Assembly: GCF_000332495.1 (NCBI RefSeq)
Contig: NZ_AOGW02000010.1
Span: forward strand, 372,001 to 436,000
Reading direction: 5' to 3'
DNA from: Leptospira terpstrae serovar Hualin str. LT 11-33 = ATCC 700639
GTDB taxonomy: Bacteria; Spirochaetota; Leptospiria; Leptospirales; Leptospiraceae
DNA: 64,000 nt
In this document: piece by piece, positions 19,655 through 28,530 of the stretch
Layout of the letters: each line of letters begins with the position of its first letter
Position numbering within the stretch: position 1 is the stretch's first letter
Program-made: the position numbers and the translations under genes
The notes under the pieces: model-generated
Seen by the model: the letters and a program-made list of their open reading frames with translations, nothing else
Told to the model about the DNA's origin: nothing
Database searches by the model: none

Positions 19655-20848
19655 TTAAGATTCGATGAGGGTAATTCGGTTTCTTCCTTCGTTTTTAGAA
19701 GTATAGAGAGCGGTATCAATTTTGTGGTACAGTTCGTCAAAACTGGGATCGTCTTCAGCACGAAAGAGTGTAGCCCCAATGGATACTGTTAAAGTAAGAG
19801 ATTCCCCTGGTTGGTTGTGGATTGGAATTTGCAATCGCTCCAATTTCTCCCGGATGGATTCGGCAAGCACCTGCAATCCTTCTTTATCAATCGGAGAGAC
19901 CAGAAGACAAAATTCATCCCCACCAATCCGAGCGGCAATGTCCGTTATCCTTGTTCTCGACTTGACCGTTTTGGCAAAGGCTTGGATGGCAAGGTCTCCT
20001 TGTTTGTGACCATACTTATCATTAATCGCCTTTAGGCGGTCCAAATCCAAAATGACAAGCCCAATGATAAATCCTTCGCGATTGGATCTTTTTTTATAGA
20101 GATCAAACTGTTCTAATAAATGACGCCTGTTAAATAGTTCTGTCATCGAGTCCACGCGGGACAAATCTTCTATTTTTTGGTTGATACGGAGTAACTTTCC
20201 GACCGTGATGCGAAGTCTTGCTTTGACACGATATTCTTCAAATCGCCAATAGTTGATGAGAAGGTTGGCTACAAATCCAAATGCAAGTAAAAACGAAACG
20301 ATTAGCACATCTTGGTAAAAAACAAACCGATCAAATCCTTGGATCCGAGAAAAGTTCAAATGCAAAGGGATAAAAACGGAAATGTATAAAATTGACAGTA
20401 ACAGAATCCGAAACGGCTCAATCCATAATAGAATGGAAGCACTGGCGATGACTATGGCAGAACCAAATAGATAATATGCATGGTTTGGTTTGTCATAAAC
20501 CATCATCGGAATATAAAGAAGGATAAGCCCAATGAGAACAAGACTAGTCATTCCATAAATATGCTTTTGGTATAACTTGACCCTTTTTTTTCCAAAGAGA
20601 TACACGAAGAAACAGATCGCAAGTGAGGAGATCCTAAAGAATGCGATCCAAAAACTTGCTTCTTTGGTTCTCACAAGGGAATCTACAAAAAGTAGAGAGA
20701 TGATTGAAGTAAAAGCAGTCATCACACTAAAAATTTGTAAAGAGGAACCTATATCAGAAATATTCGTGGAGGTGAAACTTGGATGGTAGGTTCGCAAAAA
20801 CATTTTACGAAATACAAAAAAATATCTTTTGGATGTATGCCTACGCAT
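19655..20848 (-). CDS. Membrane diguanylate cyclase (GGDEF)
   Basis: Synthesises cyclic di-GMP from two GTP. Six or so hydrophobic segments fill residues about 35-215 with no obvious extracellular sensor. The GGDEF domain follows (about 235-397): DSMTELFNRRHLLEQF, DLDRLKAINDKYGHKQGD, then an intact IGGDEF signature. The RxxD inhibitory site (RITD) lies exactly five residues before GGDEF, so product feedback is expected. The start is unsure: ATG 20848 and ATG 20803 both lack a ribosome binding site. It follows the GerMN gene by 56 bases and ends before a strong terminator. Confidence 0.9.
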   Translation of the reverse strand: MRRHTSKRYFFVFRKMFLRTYHPSFTSTNISDIGSSLQIFSVMTAFTSIISLLFVDSLVRTKEASFWIAFFRISSLAICFFVYLFGKKRVKLYQKHIYGMTSLVLIGLILLYIPMMVYDKPNHAYYLFGSAIVIASASILLWIEPFRILLLSILYISVFIPLHLNFSRIQGFDRFVFYQDVLIVSFLLAFGFVANLLINYWRFEEYRVKARLRITVGKLLRINQKIEDLSRVDSMTELFNRRHLLEQFDLYKKRSNREGFIIGLVILDLDRLKAINDKYGHKQGDLAIQAFAKTVKSRTRITDIAARIGGDEFCLLVSPIDKEGLQVLAESIREKLERLQIPIHNQPGESLTLTVSIGATLFRAEDDPSFDELYHKIDTALYTSKNEGRNRITLIES

Positions 20849-20904
20849 GTTTGAACCAAAAATCAGAATACAGTAAATCTACTATCTGTAAACCATTTAC
20901 TGGA

Positions 20905-21723
20905 TTAAAAAATAATCACCTTTCGTTGGGATTTAGCAAGGACTTCGGGAATGGTCAAACCATCGCTACCCAAAGTGCGAATTCTTTCTCCATTGGAATA
21001 GAGAACCACAGCTTTAATCCCAAAATTGTCTACCATTGTAAAAATGATCTGATCCAATCGATCTTTTAAGATTTCCATACTCCCACCGTAACTGATGTCT
21101 TCAGAAACAGAGAGATGTAAAATTCCATTTTCTAATCGGTAATTGGGTTCCATTCGCATTTTTTTGGATAAGGCAGAAAGAACACCTTTCCCCTTTTCTT
21201 CTGGGTTAGGGCCTTTTGTGAGTTCTTGGAATAAAAAGGCAATTGGATCTCCGCCTGGAAATTCACGAGTAAGTTTTACGAGCTGTGATTGGCTGTTTTT
21301 TCCTGTTCCATAAAATTTCAAAAAATATATGGGAAGGTAACCTGCATCCACTTGCAGCCGTTTGCCGGCACCAGGAAATCTATCTTCCGGAAGTGTGATC
21401 TCAGGAATTGTATCATCAACCAATTTTTGGTGTGGTTTTGACTTAGCTTCGGAATCAGGAAAGGTTTGCGTAAGGACTTCTTCTTCCCAATTTAGGTCGT
21501 CTTCCCAGTTCTCTTTGGTAAAGGGATCTGCTGGTTCAGCAAATTTAGATTTTTCTTGGACCTTACCGATGTTTCGAAATCCCTGTTTGGGGAAAAAATT
21601 TCCGCCAGTCTTTGGATCAAAACCCATAGACTTTTCAATAAGAACCAGTACAAGAAATATCCCGCCAAGCAAATAGCGTAAAGATTTCCATTTGTCTTCT
21701 TGGATTTGGGGAAGTACCGCCAC
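20905..21723 (-). CDS. Membrane-anchored GerMN domain protein
   Basis: A 272-residue protein with one transmembrane helix at about 16-33, a low-complexity acidic linker to about 120, and a C-terminal GerMN domain (about 125-260; PIYFLKFYGTGKN, KLTREFPGGDPIAFLFQELTKGP, LRLENG-like YRLENGILHLSVSED). GerMN domains are named from the GerM lipoproteins of spore formers but also occur in non-sporulating bacteria as envelope proteins. It starts at GTG 21723 without a clear ribosome binding site. Located between a HAD phosphatase and a diguanylate cyclase on the same strand. Role unknown. Confidence 0.7.
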   Translation of the reverse strand: MAVLPQIQEDKWKSLRYLLGGIFLVLVLIEKSMGFDPKTGGNFFPKQGFRNIGKVQEKSKFAEPADPFTKENWEDDLNWEEEVLTQTFPDSEAKSKPHQKLVDDTIPEITLPEDRFPGAGKRLQVDAGYLPIYFLKFYGTGKNSQSQLVKLTREFPGGDPIAFLFQELTKGPNPEEKGKGVLSALSKKMRMEPNYRLENGILHLSVSEDISYGGSMEILKDRLDQIIFTMVDNFGIKAVVLYSNGERIRTLGSDGLTIPEVLAKSQRKVIIF

Positions 21724-21757
21724 ACTATAAATGTCGGAGGAAGAACAAAAAGAGGGT

Positions 21758-22432
21758 TTAAAAAAACTCTTTTAGAGTTGGTAAATCGTCGAATTTCCAT
21801 TCAAAATCGGGAATTTCGCCGGGAAGACCGTGACCATAAGTACAAAATCCAAAAGGGCAACCCGTTTGTCTTGCGGCTTCCCAATCGCTATGCCTATCGC
21901 CAATCATGGCAATGGAGTTTGGTTCTAAATTGTATTTACGCACATATTCTGCTAAGATTTCGCCTTTTGTATGGATTGTGTCTTGGTTGATGACAACAAT
22001 TGGCTCGAAGTATTGTAAAACACCTGCCGTGTCTAAAACCGTTTCAATATAGGCCTTTCTTCCATTCGAAGCACAGGTGATAGTGTATCCCTTTTCTTTT
22101 AGATAATGGATGGTAGAACCGACACCTGCATAAAAATCCCCACCACCGCTTCGGATGGCATCACAGAGAAGGTCTAGAACTCTTCCGGAAATTATATCGC
22201 GTTCTGATTCGGGAAGGTTAGGCAAGAGGTTGGCAAAAATAGTTCGCACCGGCTTACCAATTTCATTCATAATCTGGTCATGACTAGGTAAGGATGTGAT
22301 TTTTCCCGTCTTGCTTGCAAACTCTTCGATTGCCTGCACATACGTCTTAAAGATTATGGATTCTGAGGAAAATAAGGTCCCGTCGACATCGAAGGCGACC
22401 ATGCGGATTTCCCCCAGGCGGTTTTCTTGCAT
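21758..22432 (-). CDS. HAD-family hydrolase, phosphoglycolate phosphatase-like
   Basis: Haloacid dehalogenase superfamily phosphatase. Motif I is [10 protein letters not shown] near the N-terminus, motif II is TCASNGRK, and motif IV is [14 protein letters not shown]; a helical cap lies between I and II. The frame is open to 22642 but would then run across the start of the divergent kamA-like gene, so I start at ATG 22432 (ATG 22405 is also possible). At 224 residues it has the length of Gph-type enzymes. The substrate cannot be assigned. The end overlaps a weak hairpin just before the GerMN gene. Confidence 0.75.
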   Translation of the reverse strand: MQENRLGEIRMVAFDVDGTLFSSESIIFKTYVQAIEEFASKTGKITSLPSHDQIMNEIGKPVRTIFANLLPNLPESERDIISGRVLDLLCDAIRSGGGDFYAGVGSTIHYLKEKGYTITCASNGRKAYIETVLDTAGVLQYFEPIVVINQDTIHTKGEILAEYVRKYNLEPNSIAMIGDRHSDWEAARQTGCPFGFCTYGHGLPGEIPDFEWKFDDLPTLKEFF

Positions 22433-22484
22433 TACCACCAGAAAAGAATTTGGCGGTGTATTGGCAAGTAAGGAATTGGAAGTT

Positions 22485-23690
22485 ATGCTCGTGCAAAGCA
22501 GTTTATCAGAAGTTCTTAAGGCACGCAGTGAGTTGTTTTCCCGGACAAATTGGACGGATCCAACCTCGCAGTTGCAAAACAGAGTCAAAGGTGAAGACTT
22601 ATCTAAATACTTTGTACTAACTGAGTCAGAGGAAATTGGCATCCGCGAAACAATTCGCCTGCATGTTTCGACAACACCATACTACTTGTCTCTTTCAGAC
22701 CCCATTGACCCAAATTGCCCCATTCGAAGGATGATCGTTCCTCGGTCGGAAGAAGCTGTCTTTTCGTCAGAAGAAAGTCCTGATCCATTGGATGAAGAAC
22801 GACTAAGTCCTGTTCGTGGGCTTACTCATATGTATCCGAATCGGGTTCTTCTATTTTCCAATCACTCTTGTAGTGTGTATTGTCGGCATTGTATGCGAGG
22901 ACGTAAGGTATCTTCCAGTGACGAAAGAATGGAAAAAAGTGATTTAGAAAATGCATTTGCATACATTCGAACCCACGAAGAAATAGAGGATGTTGTGATT
23001 AGCGGGGGAGATCCGCTCAATTTATCAGATTCCCGATTGGAGTGGATTTTATCCGAACTCCATTCTATCCCCCATGTAAAAATATGTAGGCTTGGGACAA
23101 GAAATCCTGTTACTTTACCTTTTCGCATAACAGAAGCACTTTGTAAGATCATTGAAACATACAATGATGACAAGTTGTCCATTTTTTGTAATACACAGTT
23201 CAACCATCCAAAAGAATGTACCAAAGAATCAAAGGAAGCGATTCTACGTTTATTAAAGGTCGGTGTTTCTGTCGGAAACCAATCGGTTCTCTTAAAGGGA
23301 ATTAATGACGAAGAAGAAGTGATGCTAACTCTTCATAAAAAATTATTAGAAATGAGAGTTCGCGCTTATTATCTTTATGATCCAGAACTTATCCCCGGAT
23401 CCAGAGGTTTTCGCACTCCACTCGCACGAGGAATTGAAATTGTTGAATACATGCGAGGGAAAATTGGAGGGATGGGGATTCCCCAATTTGTAAATGATTT
23501 ACCTGGTGGTGGGGGAAAGATCACTATTGCTCCCAATTGGTATTTGGGTTACTATCCTAAAACGCGCCAACATGCCTTTCGTTCTGCAGTGACAAAAAAA
23601 ATTCACCTTTCCTTTGAACCCGTTGGTTCCAATAAAGAATCTTATTATCCCACCATTAGTGATTCTGAATGGGAGAAATTTGGATTATGA
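22485..23690 (+). CDS. Lysine 2,3-aminomutase family radical SAM/PLP enzyme
   Basis: Members move the alpha-amino group of L-lysine to C3, giving beta-lysine, using S-adenosylmethionine and pyridoxal phosphate. The cluster motif CSVYCRHC is near residue 127, followed by [15 protein letters not shown] and RLGTRNPVT match the family core, and DLPGGGGK provides the PLP-binding Lys. ATG 22485 has GGAAG upstream; the frame is open further upstream, but that would run into the divergent HAD gene. At 401 residues it fits KamA better than the shorter EpmB, and no epmA is nearby. Stop overlaps the next gene as ATGA. Substrate assignment is by family only. Confidence 0.85.
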   Translation: MLVQSSLSEVLKARSELFSRTNWTDPTSQLQNRVKGEDLSKYFVLTESEEIGIRETIRLHVSTTPYYLSLSDPIDPNCPIRRMIVPRSEEAVFSSEESPDPLDEERLSPVRGLTHMYPNRVLLFSNHSCSVYCRHCMRGRKVSSSDERMEKSDLENAFAYIRTHEEIEDVVISGGDPLNLSDSRLEWILSELHSIPHVKICRLGTRNPVTLPFRITEALCKIIETYNDDKLSIFCNTQFNHPKECTKESKEAILRLLKVGVSVGNQSVLLKGINDEEEVMLTLHKKLLEMRVRAYYLYDPELIPGSRGFRTPLARGIEIVEYMRGKIGGMGIPQFVNDLPGGGGKITIAPNWYLGYYPKTRQHAFRSAVTKKIHLSFEPVGSNKESYYPTISDSEWEKFGL

Positions 23691-24682
23691 AACGTACCGT
23701 TATTTTGGCATGTGATCTTTATGATAACAAAACACCGGAGCTTTGCCAAGAATGGGAATCGGAAGAAACCATTCGGCATATGGAAGAGACCATTCAAAAA
23801 CTTGGATATGATGTCACAATTTTATCGCATCCAACAGAAATTACATCAGTCCTTTCTAACATTCCACCGCAAACAAGAAAAGATTGGATAGTGTGGAATC
23901 TAGTGGAAGGATACCATTCTCCCAGTAGGGAAGCCTATATACCGGCGTTATGCGAATATTTGGCAATTCCTCATACGGGAAGTTCTGCCGCAGTACAAAC
24001 ATTCACTCTTGATAAATACAAAACAAAATTATTTCTGAAATCCTTGGGAATTCCTACAGCAGATTCACAGCTCATCCTAAACCCAATGGATCTTCCAAAG
24101 ATCAATTTTCCTATCTTTATCAAACCCAATGGAGAAGGTTCAAGCCTTGGAATTGGAGAAAATAACCGCATTGATCGAATCGAAGATTGGTCGAGTGTGG
24201 CAATACCTCTCTCAGAAACCTTCCCCAGTTTACTGGTAGAACCTTTTTTATCGGGAAGGGAATTAACAATTGCGGTCCTTGGTAACCAAGGAAATTACCA
24301 AACCACTCCCCCCGCTTTTGTGGACTATCCTGGTTCTGTTTATAGTAACCTAGTCAAATCCAAAGAAAGTTTTGTAGAATCTTTGGATTTTCAGGTTCCA
24401 CATGCTTTGTCAAATTTACTTCATTCTTATTCTTTAAAAGTGGCAGAGCTATTAGGAAGTGCAGGTTACATTCGTTTGGATTTTAAATTAGAAAAGGAAG
24501 AAGTTTATCTTCTCGAAGTCAATGCCACTCCAGGATTTTCCTCGATATATTCCACCTTGCCCTTGTTATGGGAAAAAACAGGGAAAAGTTATTCTGAACT
24601 GTTGAACTTTTGTTTGGAATTAGGGTTTGAAGAATTCAATCATCATTTTCGTTATCAATATGCAAAGGATCGAAACTTATGA
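23687..24682 (+). CDS. ATP-grasp ligase, D-Ala-D-Ala ligase-like
   Basis: An ATP-dependent carboxylate-amine or carboxylate-thiol ligase. ATP-grasp features are [37 protein letters not shown] and [11 protein letters not shown]. The Ddl substrate motif HGxxGEDG is absent; the equivalent region reads [16 protein letters not shown], so it is unlikely to be the cell-wall Ddl. It starts at ATG 23687 in an ATGA overlap with the aminomutase and ends in another ATGA overlap with the oxidase. The setting suggests it joins an amino acid, perhaps beta-lysine, to another molecule; this is inference. Confidence 0.75.
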   Translation: MKRTVILACDLYDNKTPELCQEWESEETIRHMEETIQKLGYDVTILSHPTEITSVLSNIPPQTRKDWIVWNLVEGYHSPSREAYIPALCEYLAIPHTGSSAAVQTFTLDKYKTKLFLKSLGIPTADSQLILNPMDLPKINFPIFIKPNGEGSSLGIGENNRIDRIEDWSSVAIPLSETFPSLLVEPFLSGRELTIAVLGNQGNYQTTPPAFVDYPGSVYSNLVKSKESFVESLDFQVPHALSNLLHSYSLKVAELLGSAGYIRLDFKLEKEEVYLLEVNATPGFSSIYSTLPLLWEKTGKSYSELLNFCLELGFEEFNHHFRYQYAKDRNL

Positions 24683-25356
24683 ACGTAATAGAAACTTTAA
24701 AAAAGGATGTGGAAACTCATCCTGTACTTAGGTCACAGTGGTTATTAGAACGTAATATTGCTATGAGTTTTGATGACTTAATTTTATGGCTTAGCCAAGA
24801 ATACTTCGTATCCATTGGTTTTGTGGATTGGTTTTTACAAGTAGCGGCAAAAACAAGAGACCAAAATGCGAAGATTGTTCTAGTCGAAAATATTTGGGGG
24901 GAACTTGGAGAAGGAAAGATTGCAGACACTCATGTCTCGATTCTTATAGATTTTTTAAAGAAACTCAATTTTGATTTTTCAAACCATATCATACTTCCTG
25001 AAACCAAAACTTATCTAGACAAAATGGAAACTATCATTGGAAAAGGATTTTTTTATGGACTCGGAGCATTGGGACCTGCGAATGAATACCTATTGAAATT
25101 GGAATATTCGCAAATTTCAAATGCATATCAGAAATTAAAATCTGAAATGTCTCTACCAGAAGGAAAGTTCTTTCAGGTAAATCTAGATGCGGATGAGGGT
25201 CATAGCCAAAGAATGTTTGAACTCATTGCAGAAACGGCAACATCAGAGGAATCTAAAAACCAGGTGCTTACCGGAAATTTACTCGCTCTTGTTGCAAGAG
25301 AAGATTTTTATAAAGGACTGTCTCGTTTGGACAAAGAAAAACTTACTAAAGTTTAG
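24679..25356 (+). CDS. Haem-oxygenase-like di-iron oxidase/oxygenase (HDO) family protein
   Basis: A 225-residue all-helical protein of the TenA/PqqC/CADD fold. The signature ENIWGELGEGKIADTH (about 74-89) and the later DADEGHSQRMFEL (about 171-183) carry the Glu, His and Asp residues that bind two irons in HDO enzymes, and SQEYFVSIGF gives the first Glu. Known HDOs carry out N-oxygenation, oxidative C-C cleavage or decarboxylation of amino or fatty acids. It is the third gene of the coupled operon. Its 3' end overlaps the convergent DCC gene by 11 bases. The product of the pathway is not known. Confidence 0.75.
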   Translation: MNVIETLKKDVETHPVLRSQWLLERNIAMSFDDLILWLSQEYFVSIGFVDWFLQVAAKTRDQNAKIVLVENIWGELGEGKIADTHVSILIDFLKKLNFDFSNHIILPETKTYLDKMETIIGKGFFYGLGALGPANEYLLKLEYSQISNAYQKLKSEMSLPEGKFFQVNLDADEGHSQRMFELIAETATSEESKNQVLTGNLLALVAREDFYKGLSRLDKEKLTKV

Positions 25357-25696
25357 TTCGAAATCTTTTTAAAATAAACATCATTGCCATTCCAAGAAAA
25401 GGAATTAAAGGCAAATACAAAAGAAAGGCTAAGTATTTGTATTTTTCCATCTTCCAAAGGATTTGTCTGACAGCAAAAAAACCTGGATACCGATTTCCTT
25501 CTTCTATAAACTGAACTTCGCCTGCACAGAGTTTGGTTGTCAGTTGTTTGTGGATCGAAGTTAGTTCCACCTCTGTTATTTTATGGTAGGAGACAATGGC
25601 AATTTGATCCTTTGTTTTTTCCCGGATTGATTTTGCAAGGCGCGTACAAAATCTGCAGTTTCCATCATAAACTAGAATAGATTTTTTTGTTTGCAT
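25346..25696 (-). CDS. DCC-family thiol-disulfide oxidoreductase-like protein (DUF393)
   Basis: A 116-residue protein beginning KSILVYDGNCRFCTR, which is the DGxCxxC signature of the DCC family, distantly thioredoxin-like. A hydrophobic stretch near the C-terminus (about 88-108) may anchor it to the membrane. It is followed on the minus strand by nothing co-directional; upstream, seven bases away, lies the NAGS-like gene, so the two are probably one transcript. Redox activity is predicted from the CxxC but unproven. Confidence 0.75.
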   Translation of the reverse strand: MQTKKSILVYDGNCRFCTRLAKSIREKTKDQIAIVSYHKITEVELTSIHKQLTTKLCAGEVQFIEEGNRYPGFFAVRQILWKMEKYKYLAFLLYLPLIPFLGMAMMFILKRFRTKL

Positions 25697-25703
25697 CAGA
25701 TGG

Positions 25704-26849
25704 TTATTTAGAAAAAAAATCTTCCGGCTGTTTTTTTAACGTTTGTATGGTGGCAGGAATCAGGGATCTATCGAGCCCAAGCCAATAGTAATACCAACTT
25801 TCGTCTTTTTCAATTCCTTGGGCTACAGACATATACCATTTATTGATATTGTTGTCTGGTTTACTTCGCCAAAATAGAGGACGGCAATGGGTAAGAATTT
25901 GATCCCAAATATCTCTTCCCACTCCTGCACCTCTTGCCACACCATTCACAGCAAACTTAGAAAGTAAATATCCATGTTCTGTTTTTTGCATCCAAGCGCA
26001 GGCTCTATAAGATTCTTCTAAAAATAAAACATCAAATTTTGTTTTGTAAAATTCTGGTTTTAAGGGTTTGCCAAAGGACTCTTCGATCAGTTGGAACACC
26101 CGATTCATATCCACCTCTTCTGTGGTATGACATACTTTGATTTTGTTTTTTCGTTTCACGAGAGTTCCACTTCCCTTAACAGTAAAAAGTTCTGTAAGAA
26201 GTGTGAAAGGGGAAGTAAGTACAATACTAAATTTGGGATCTTCGATTTTTGATAATAAATCTTCCGAAAGGTTTACGAACTCTTCTTGTGATCTAGAGAG
26301 AGTCATTCCTTCTGGTAAAGGAAAACTAGATTCTCTTTGTAAAATGGATTTTACTTTTCCAGTAATGGGGTCTTTGAGTGGACCATCGATAGAAACATAA
26401 ATCACTTTAGAGGAATGTAGAATGGACCTGCATCGATCCAAAAGTGCAGAAAGTTTTTCCGAATCATCATCCCAGAGAAGAATGGGAATTTTTTTTTGAC
26501 GTATGCTTTCGGTTACTGCTTCTTTTAACGGTTGGTTTCGGTCCACCACTTGGTAGGTAAAACCTAAACTTCTTTCTCCTTCTGCATTCATTTGTTCTAA
26601 AGGAAAAAAAACTTTTAGATATTGGAAACTATCCACTTCTAAAACAACAAAAGGAAATAAATCAAGTTGGTAGAGTAACTTTAAGTCGGAGAAAAGTGCT
26701 TCCGAACTTTCAAATATAGTTTCTGAGTCTGCATATAAAATAGCAAAGGATTCAGGGGAAAGAGATTGAAATTCCTTTAAGAAAAGAAGTCCATCTCTTG
26801 GATCCCTTGTGATTTCAAAGACTCGACTCAGTACGTCTTTTGAATTCAT
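25704..26849 (-). CDS. N-acetylglutamate synthase-like protein (kinase-like plus NAT domain)
   Basis: A 381-residue protein. Residues about 1-235 fit the amino-acid-kinase-like half of vertebrate and Xanthomonas NAGS but lack clear ATP-binding motifs. Residues about 240-375 match the DUF619 acetyltransferase domain: GAGVGRDIWDQI for acetyl-CoA binding and LFWRSKPDNNINKWY, the substrate-site signature of that family, then ESWYYYWLGLD. It probably makes N-acetylglutamate for arginine synthesis. It starts at ATG 26849 in an ATGA overlap with the RNA methyltransferase gene. Other arginine genes are not in the window. Confidence 0.65.
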   Translation of the reverse strand: MNSKDVLSRVFEITRDPRDGLLFLKEFQSLSPESFAILYADSETIFESSEALFSDLKLLYQLDLFPFVVLEVDSFQYLKVFFPLEQMNAEGERSLGFTYQVVDRNQPLKEAVTESIRQKKIPILLWDDDSEKLSALLDRCRSILHSSKVIYVSIDGPLKDPITGKVKSILQRESSFPLPEGMTLSRSQEEFVNLSEDLLSKIEDPKFSIVLTSPFTLLTELFTVKGSGTLVKRKNKIKVCHTTEEVDMNRVFQLIEESFGKPLKPEFYKTKFDVLFLEESYRACAWMQKTEHGYLLSKFAVNGVARGAGVGRDIWDQILTHCRPLFWRSKPDNNINKWYMSVAQGIEKDESWYYYWLGLDRSLIPATIQTLKKQPEDFFSK

Positions 26850-27979
26850 TTCCCTCCACGGATTTCGTAATCCACAATTTTTGCTTTCAAATTTGCATGT
26901 TTCAAACTTAGGTGAGAATTTTCTTTGAGACCAAATTTTCCAAGTAGAGAAAAATCAGCCGAAAGAACGGTAAACTTCCAACCACCAAACTCGTTTTTGA
27001 TGACCTTACCGAATTGAAAGTACATCTCTCGTAAATCTTCCATGGGTTTTCCAATTCGGTCCCCATAAGGAGGGTTTGTTATAACATGACCTTTGTTTCC
27101 AAAACTGTTTTTTAGTTCTAAACAATTGCCTACTTCAAATGTTACAAAGTCTTCGACACCCGCCTCATAAGCATTTTCTTTTGCGATGCGTATGGCTTCT
27201 GGATCTACATCAAATCCAAATAGGTGAGGTGATTCTGGTTTTTCTTTTTTTTTCTCGGAAAAAACATAAGTAGGAAATAAAATTTGGAATACGGGTGATT
27301 CAGCAAATAAAAACCGATTGATTTCGCCATACAGGCGCTCTCTAAGAGCTGCTTCAATGAGAATGGTCCCTGATCCACACATTGGATCCACTAGAGTATT
27401 TCCTTCTTTCCAACCAGAGATCTCCAACATCGCTTGTGCAATGGGTTCCCGTACTGGTGCATTGCCGGCAAACAACCGATAGCCGCGCCGACCCACAGGA
27501 TCTCCCGAAAAGGAAAGTTCAATACTAAACCTGTCGGTGTGGGAACGAACAACGATGGTGATATCAGCCATACGTTTTTCAATTTCTGGAAGTGGGATTT
27601 TTTTACTACGAAGTCTATCGAGAACTGCATCTTTCATTCGATGCATTGTAAATTCAGAGTTTCTTAATTTATCTTTGGTTTCTGCATCAATGCGGAAACT
27701 AACTTCAGGTCCAATGTATTTTTCCCAAGGAAGTTCACTTGCTTTGGCATAAAATTCATCATAATCATCTGCATTGTCATGTAAAAGTTGTAAGTTAATT
27801 CTTGAGGCAAACTTTGTATGAATGGCAAAATCAATGACATCTTCTTTTTTTCCGGAAAAGAAAACTCCACCGCGGTTGGAACTGTCAATTTTAAGGCGAT
27901 GCGATTTTAACTCGGATTCCAAAAGCGGAGAAAGACCCTCTCCGCAAATGGCGTGGTAGGTAGGGTGTGTAGGTTTTAT
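26846..27979 (-). CDS. THUMP-domain class I RNA methyltransferase (RlmL/RlmK-N type)
   Basis: A THUMP-type RNA-binding region (about 60-165) precedes a methyltransferase domain with VDPMCGSGTILIEAAL (SAM site) and the catalytic TNPPYGDRIG. Family members modify large-subunit rRNA guanines. The first normal start codon is TTG 27922, but the frame continues upstream with YHAICGEGLSPLLESELK, matching the conserved N-terminal strand and helix of the family, so translation must begin earlier. No ATG, GTG or TTG exists before the next in-frame stop. I place the start at ATA 27979, seven bases after AGGAG and overlapping the bfr stop as ATAA. ATT is the only other non-standard option. Confidence 0.75.
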   Translation of the reverse strand: MKPTHPTYHAICGEGLSPLLESELKSHRLKIDSSNRGGVFFSGKKEDVIDFAIHTKFASRINLQLLHDNADDYDEFYAKASELPWEKYIGPEVSFRIDAETKDKLRNSEFTMHRMKDAVLDRLRSKKIPLPEIEKRMADITIVVRSHTDRFSIELSFSGDPVGRRGYRLFAGNAPVREPIAQAMLEISGWKEGNTLVDPMCGSGTILIEAALRERLYGEINRFLFAESPVFQILFPTYVFSEKKKEKPESPHLFGFDVDPEAIRIAKENAYEAGVEDFVTFEVGNCLELKNSFGNKGHVITNPPYGDRIGKPMEDLREMYFQFGKVIKNEFGGWKFTVLSADFSLLGKFGLKENSHLSLKHANLKAKIVDYEIRGGK

Positions 27980-28452
27980 TCCGAGTCTCCTAATTTTTGA
28001 GCCAAGTAATTTTGGATGCTGATGGACTCAATAATGGATTTTTGAGTTTCGATCCAATCAATGTGTTCTTCTTCAGAAACTAAGATTTTTTCTAGCAGTT
28101 CTCTGGTTCCATTGTCTTTTGCAGCGACACAAATATCGATGCCTCGGTTGAGTCTTTCTACAGCTCCATATTCCAACTGTAAATCGTGATCCAACATTTC
28201 TGGAACAGATTGACCTACGTTGATTTTTGAGTATTTTTGCAAGTCTGGAATTCCATCAAAGTACAAAATCCTTTCTATGATTTCGTCTGCATGTTTCATT
28301 TCTTCGATGGATTCTTTTCTGAGGTAGTCCGCAAGTTCCAAATATCCCCAGTTTTTACAGAGTTTTGCATGAATAAAATACTGATTGATGGCTGTTAGTT
28401 CTGCGGTAAGAACTTCCGCTAAAATGTCGATTACTTCTTTCTTTCCCTTCAT
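27976..28452 (-). CDS. bfr: Bacterioferritin
   Basis: Forms the 24-subunit iron-storage shell. The 158-residue length is exact for the family. The di-iron site residues are visible: Glu in LTAELTAINQ, ESIEEMKHAD with the haem-ligand Met and the Glu-x-x-His pair, and SEEEHIDW near the C-terminus. I start at ATG 28452 with GAGG eight bases upstream; the frame is open to 28551, but that would overlap the divergent gene and its promoter. Translation appears coupled to the downstream RNA methyltransferase. Confidence 0.93.
   Translation of the reverse strand: MKGKKEVIDILAEVLTAELTAINQYFIHAKLCKNWGYLELADYLRKESIEEMKHADEIIERILYFDGIPDLQKYSKINVGQSVPEMLDHDLQLEYGAVERLNRGIDICVAAKDNGTRELLEKILVSEEEHIDWIETQKSIIESISIQNYLAQKLGDSE
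27987..27991 (-). promoter_or_regulatory. Ribosome binding site for the non-canonical ATA start
   Basis: AGGAG on the minus strand, inside the last codons of bfr and seven bases before ATA 27979-27977. It is the only strong site that can serve the complete RNA methyltransferase. Confidence 0.5.
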
Positions 28453-28484
28453 ATGGGTGGCCTCATTTTCTCTGTTCAAATGGA

Positions 28485-28513
28485 AAGATAATTGGTTTTC
28501 ATAGAATAGGCAA
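28485..28513 (-). promoter_or_regulatory. Probable promoter of bfr
   Basis: TTGCCT (28513-28508) and TATCTT (28490-28485) on the minus strand, 17 bases apart. It fits the chosen bfr start at 28452. Confidence 0.35.
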
Positions 28514-28530
28514 GCGTAAACTCTATTCGT

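Noticed and set aside
21735..21775. Weak hairpin (AAAAGAG/CTCTTTT) at the end of the HAD gene
   Set aside because: A/T-rich 7-bp stem overlapping the stop codon; too weak to call a terminator.
22296..22484. Upstream extension of the lysine-aminomutase-like gene
   Set aside because: It would run into the divergent HAD gene and gives no family-like residues; ATG 22485 starts the conserved part.
23669..23686. ATG 23669 as the start of the ATP-grasp gene
   Set aside because: ATG 23687 forms the ATGA overlap used elsewhere, and family proteins start near it.
27925..27945. Inverted repeat GCGGAGA/TCTCCGC near the 5' end of the RNA methyltransferase
   Set aside because: It falls in conserved codons of the N-terminus, so it is probably a by-product of coding.
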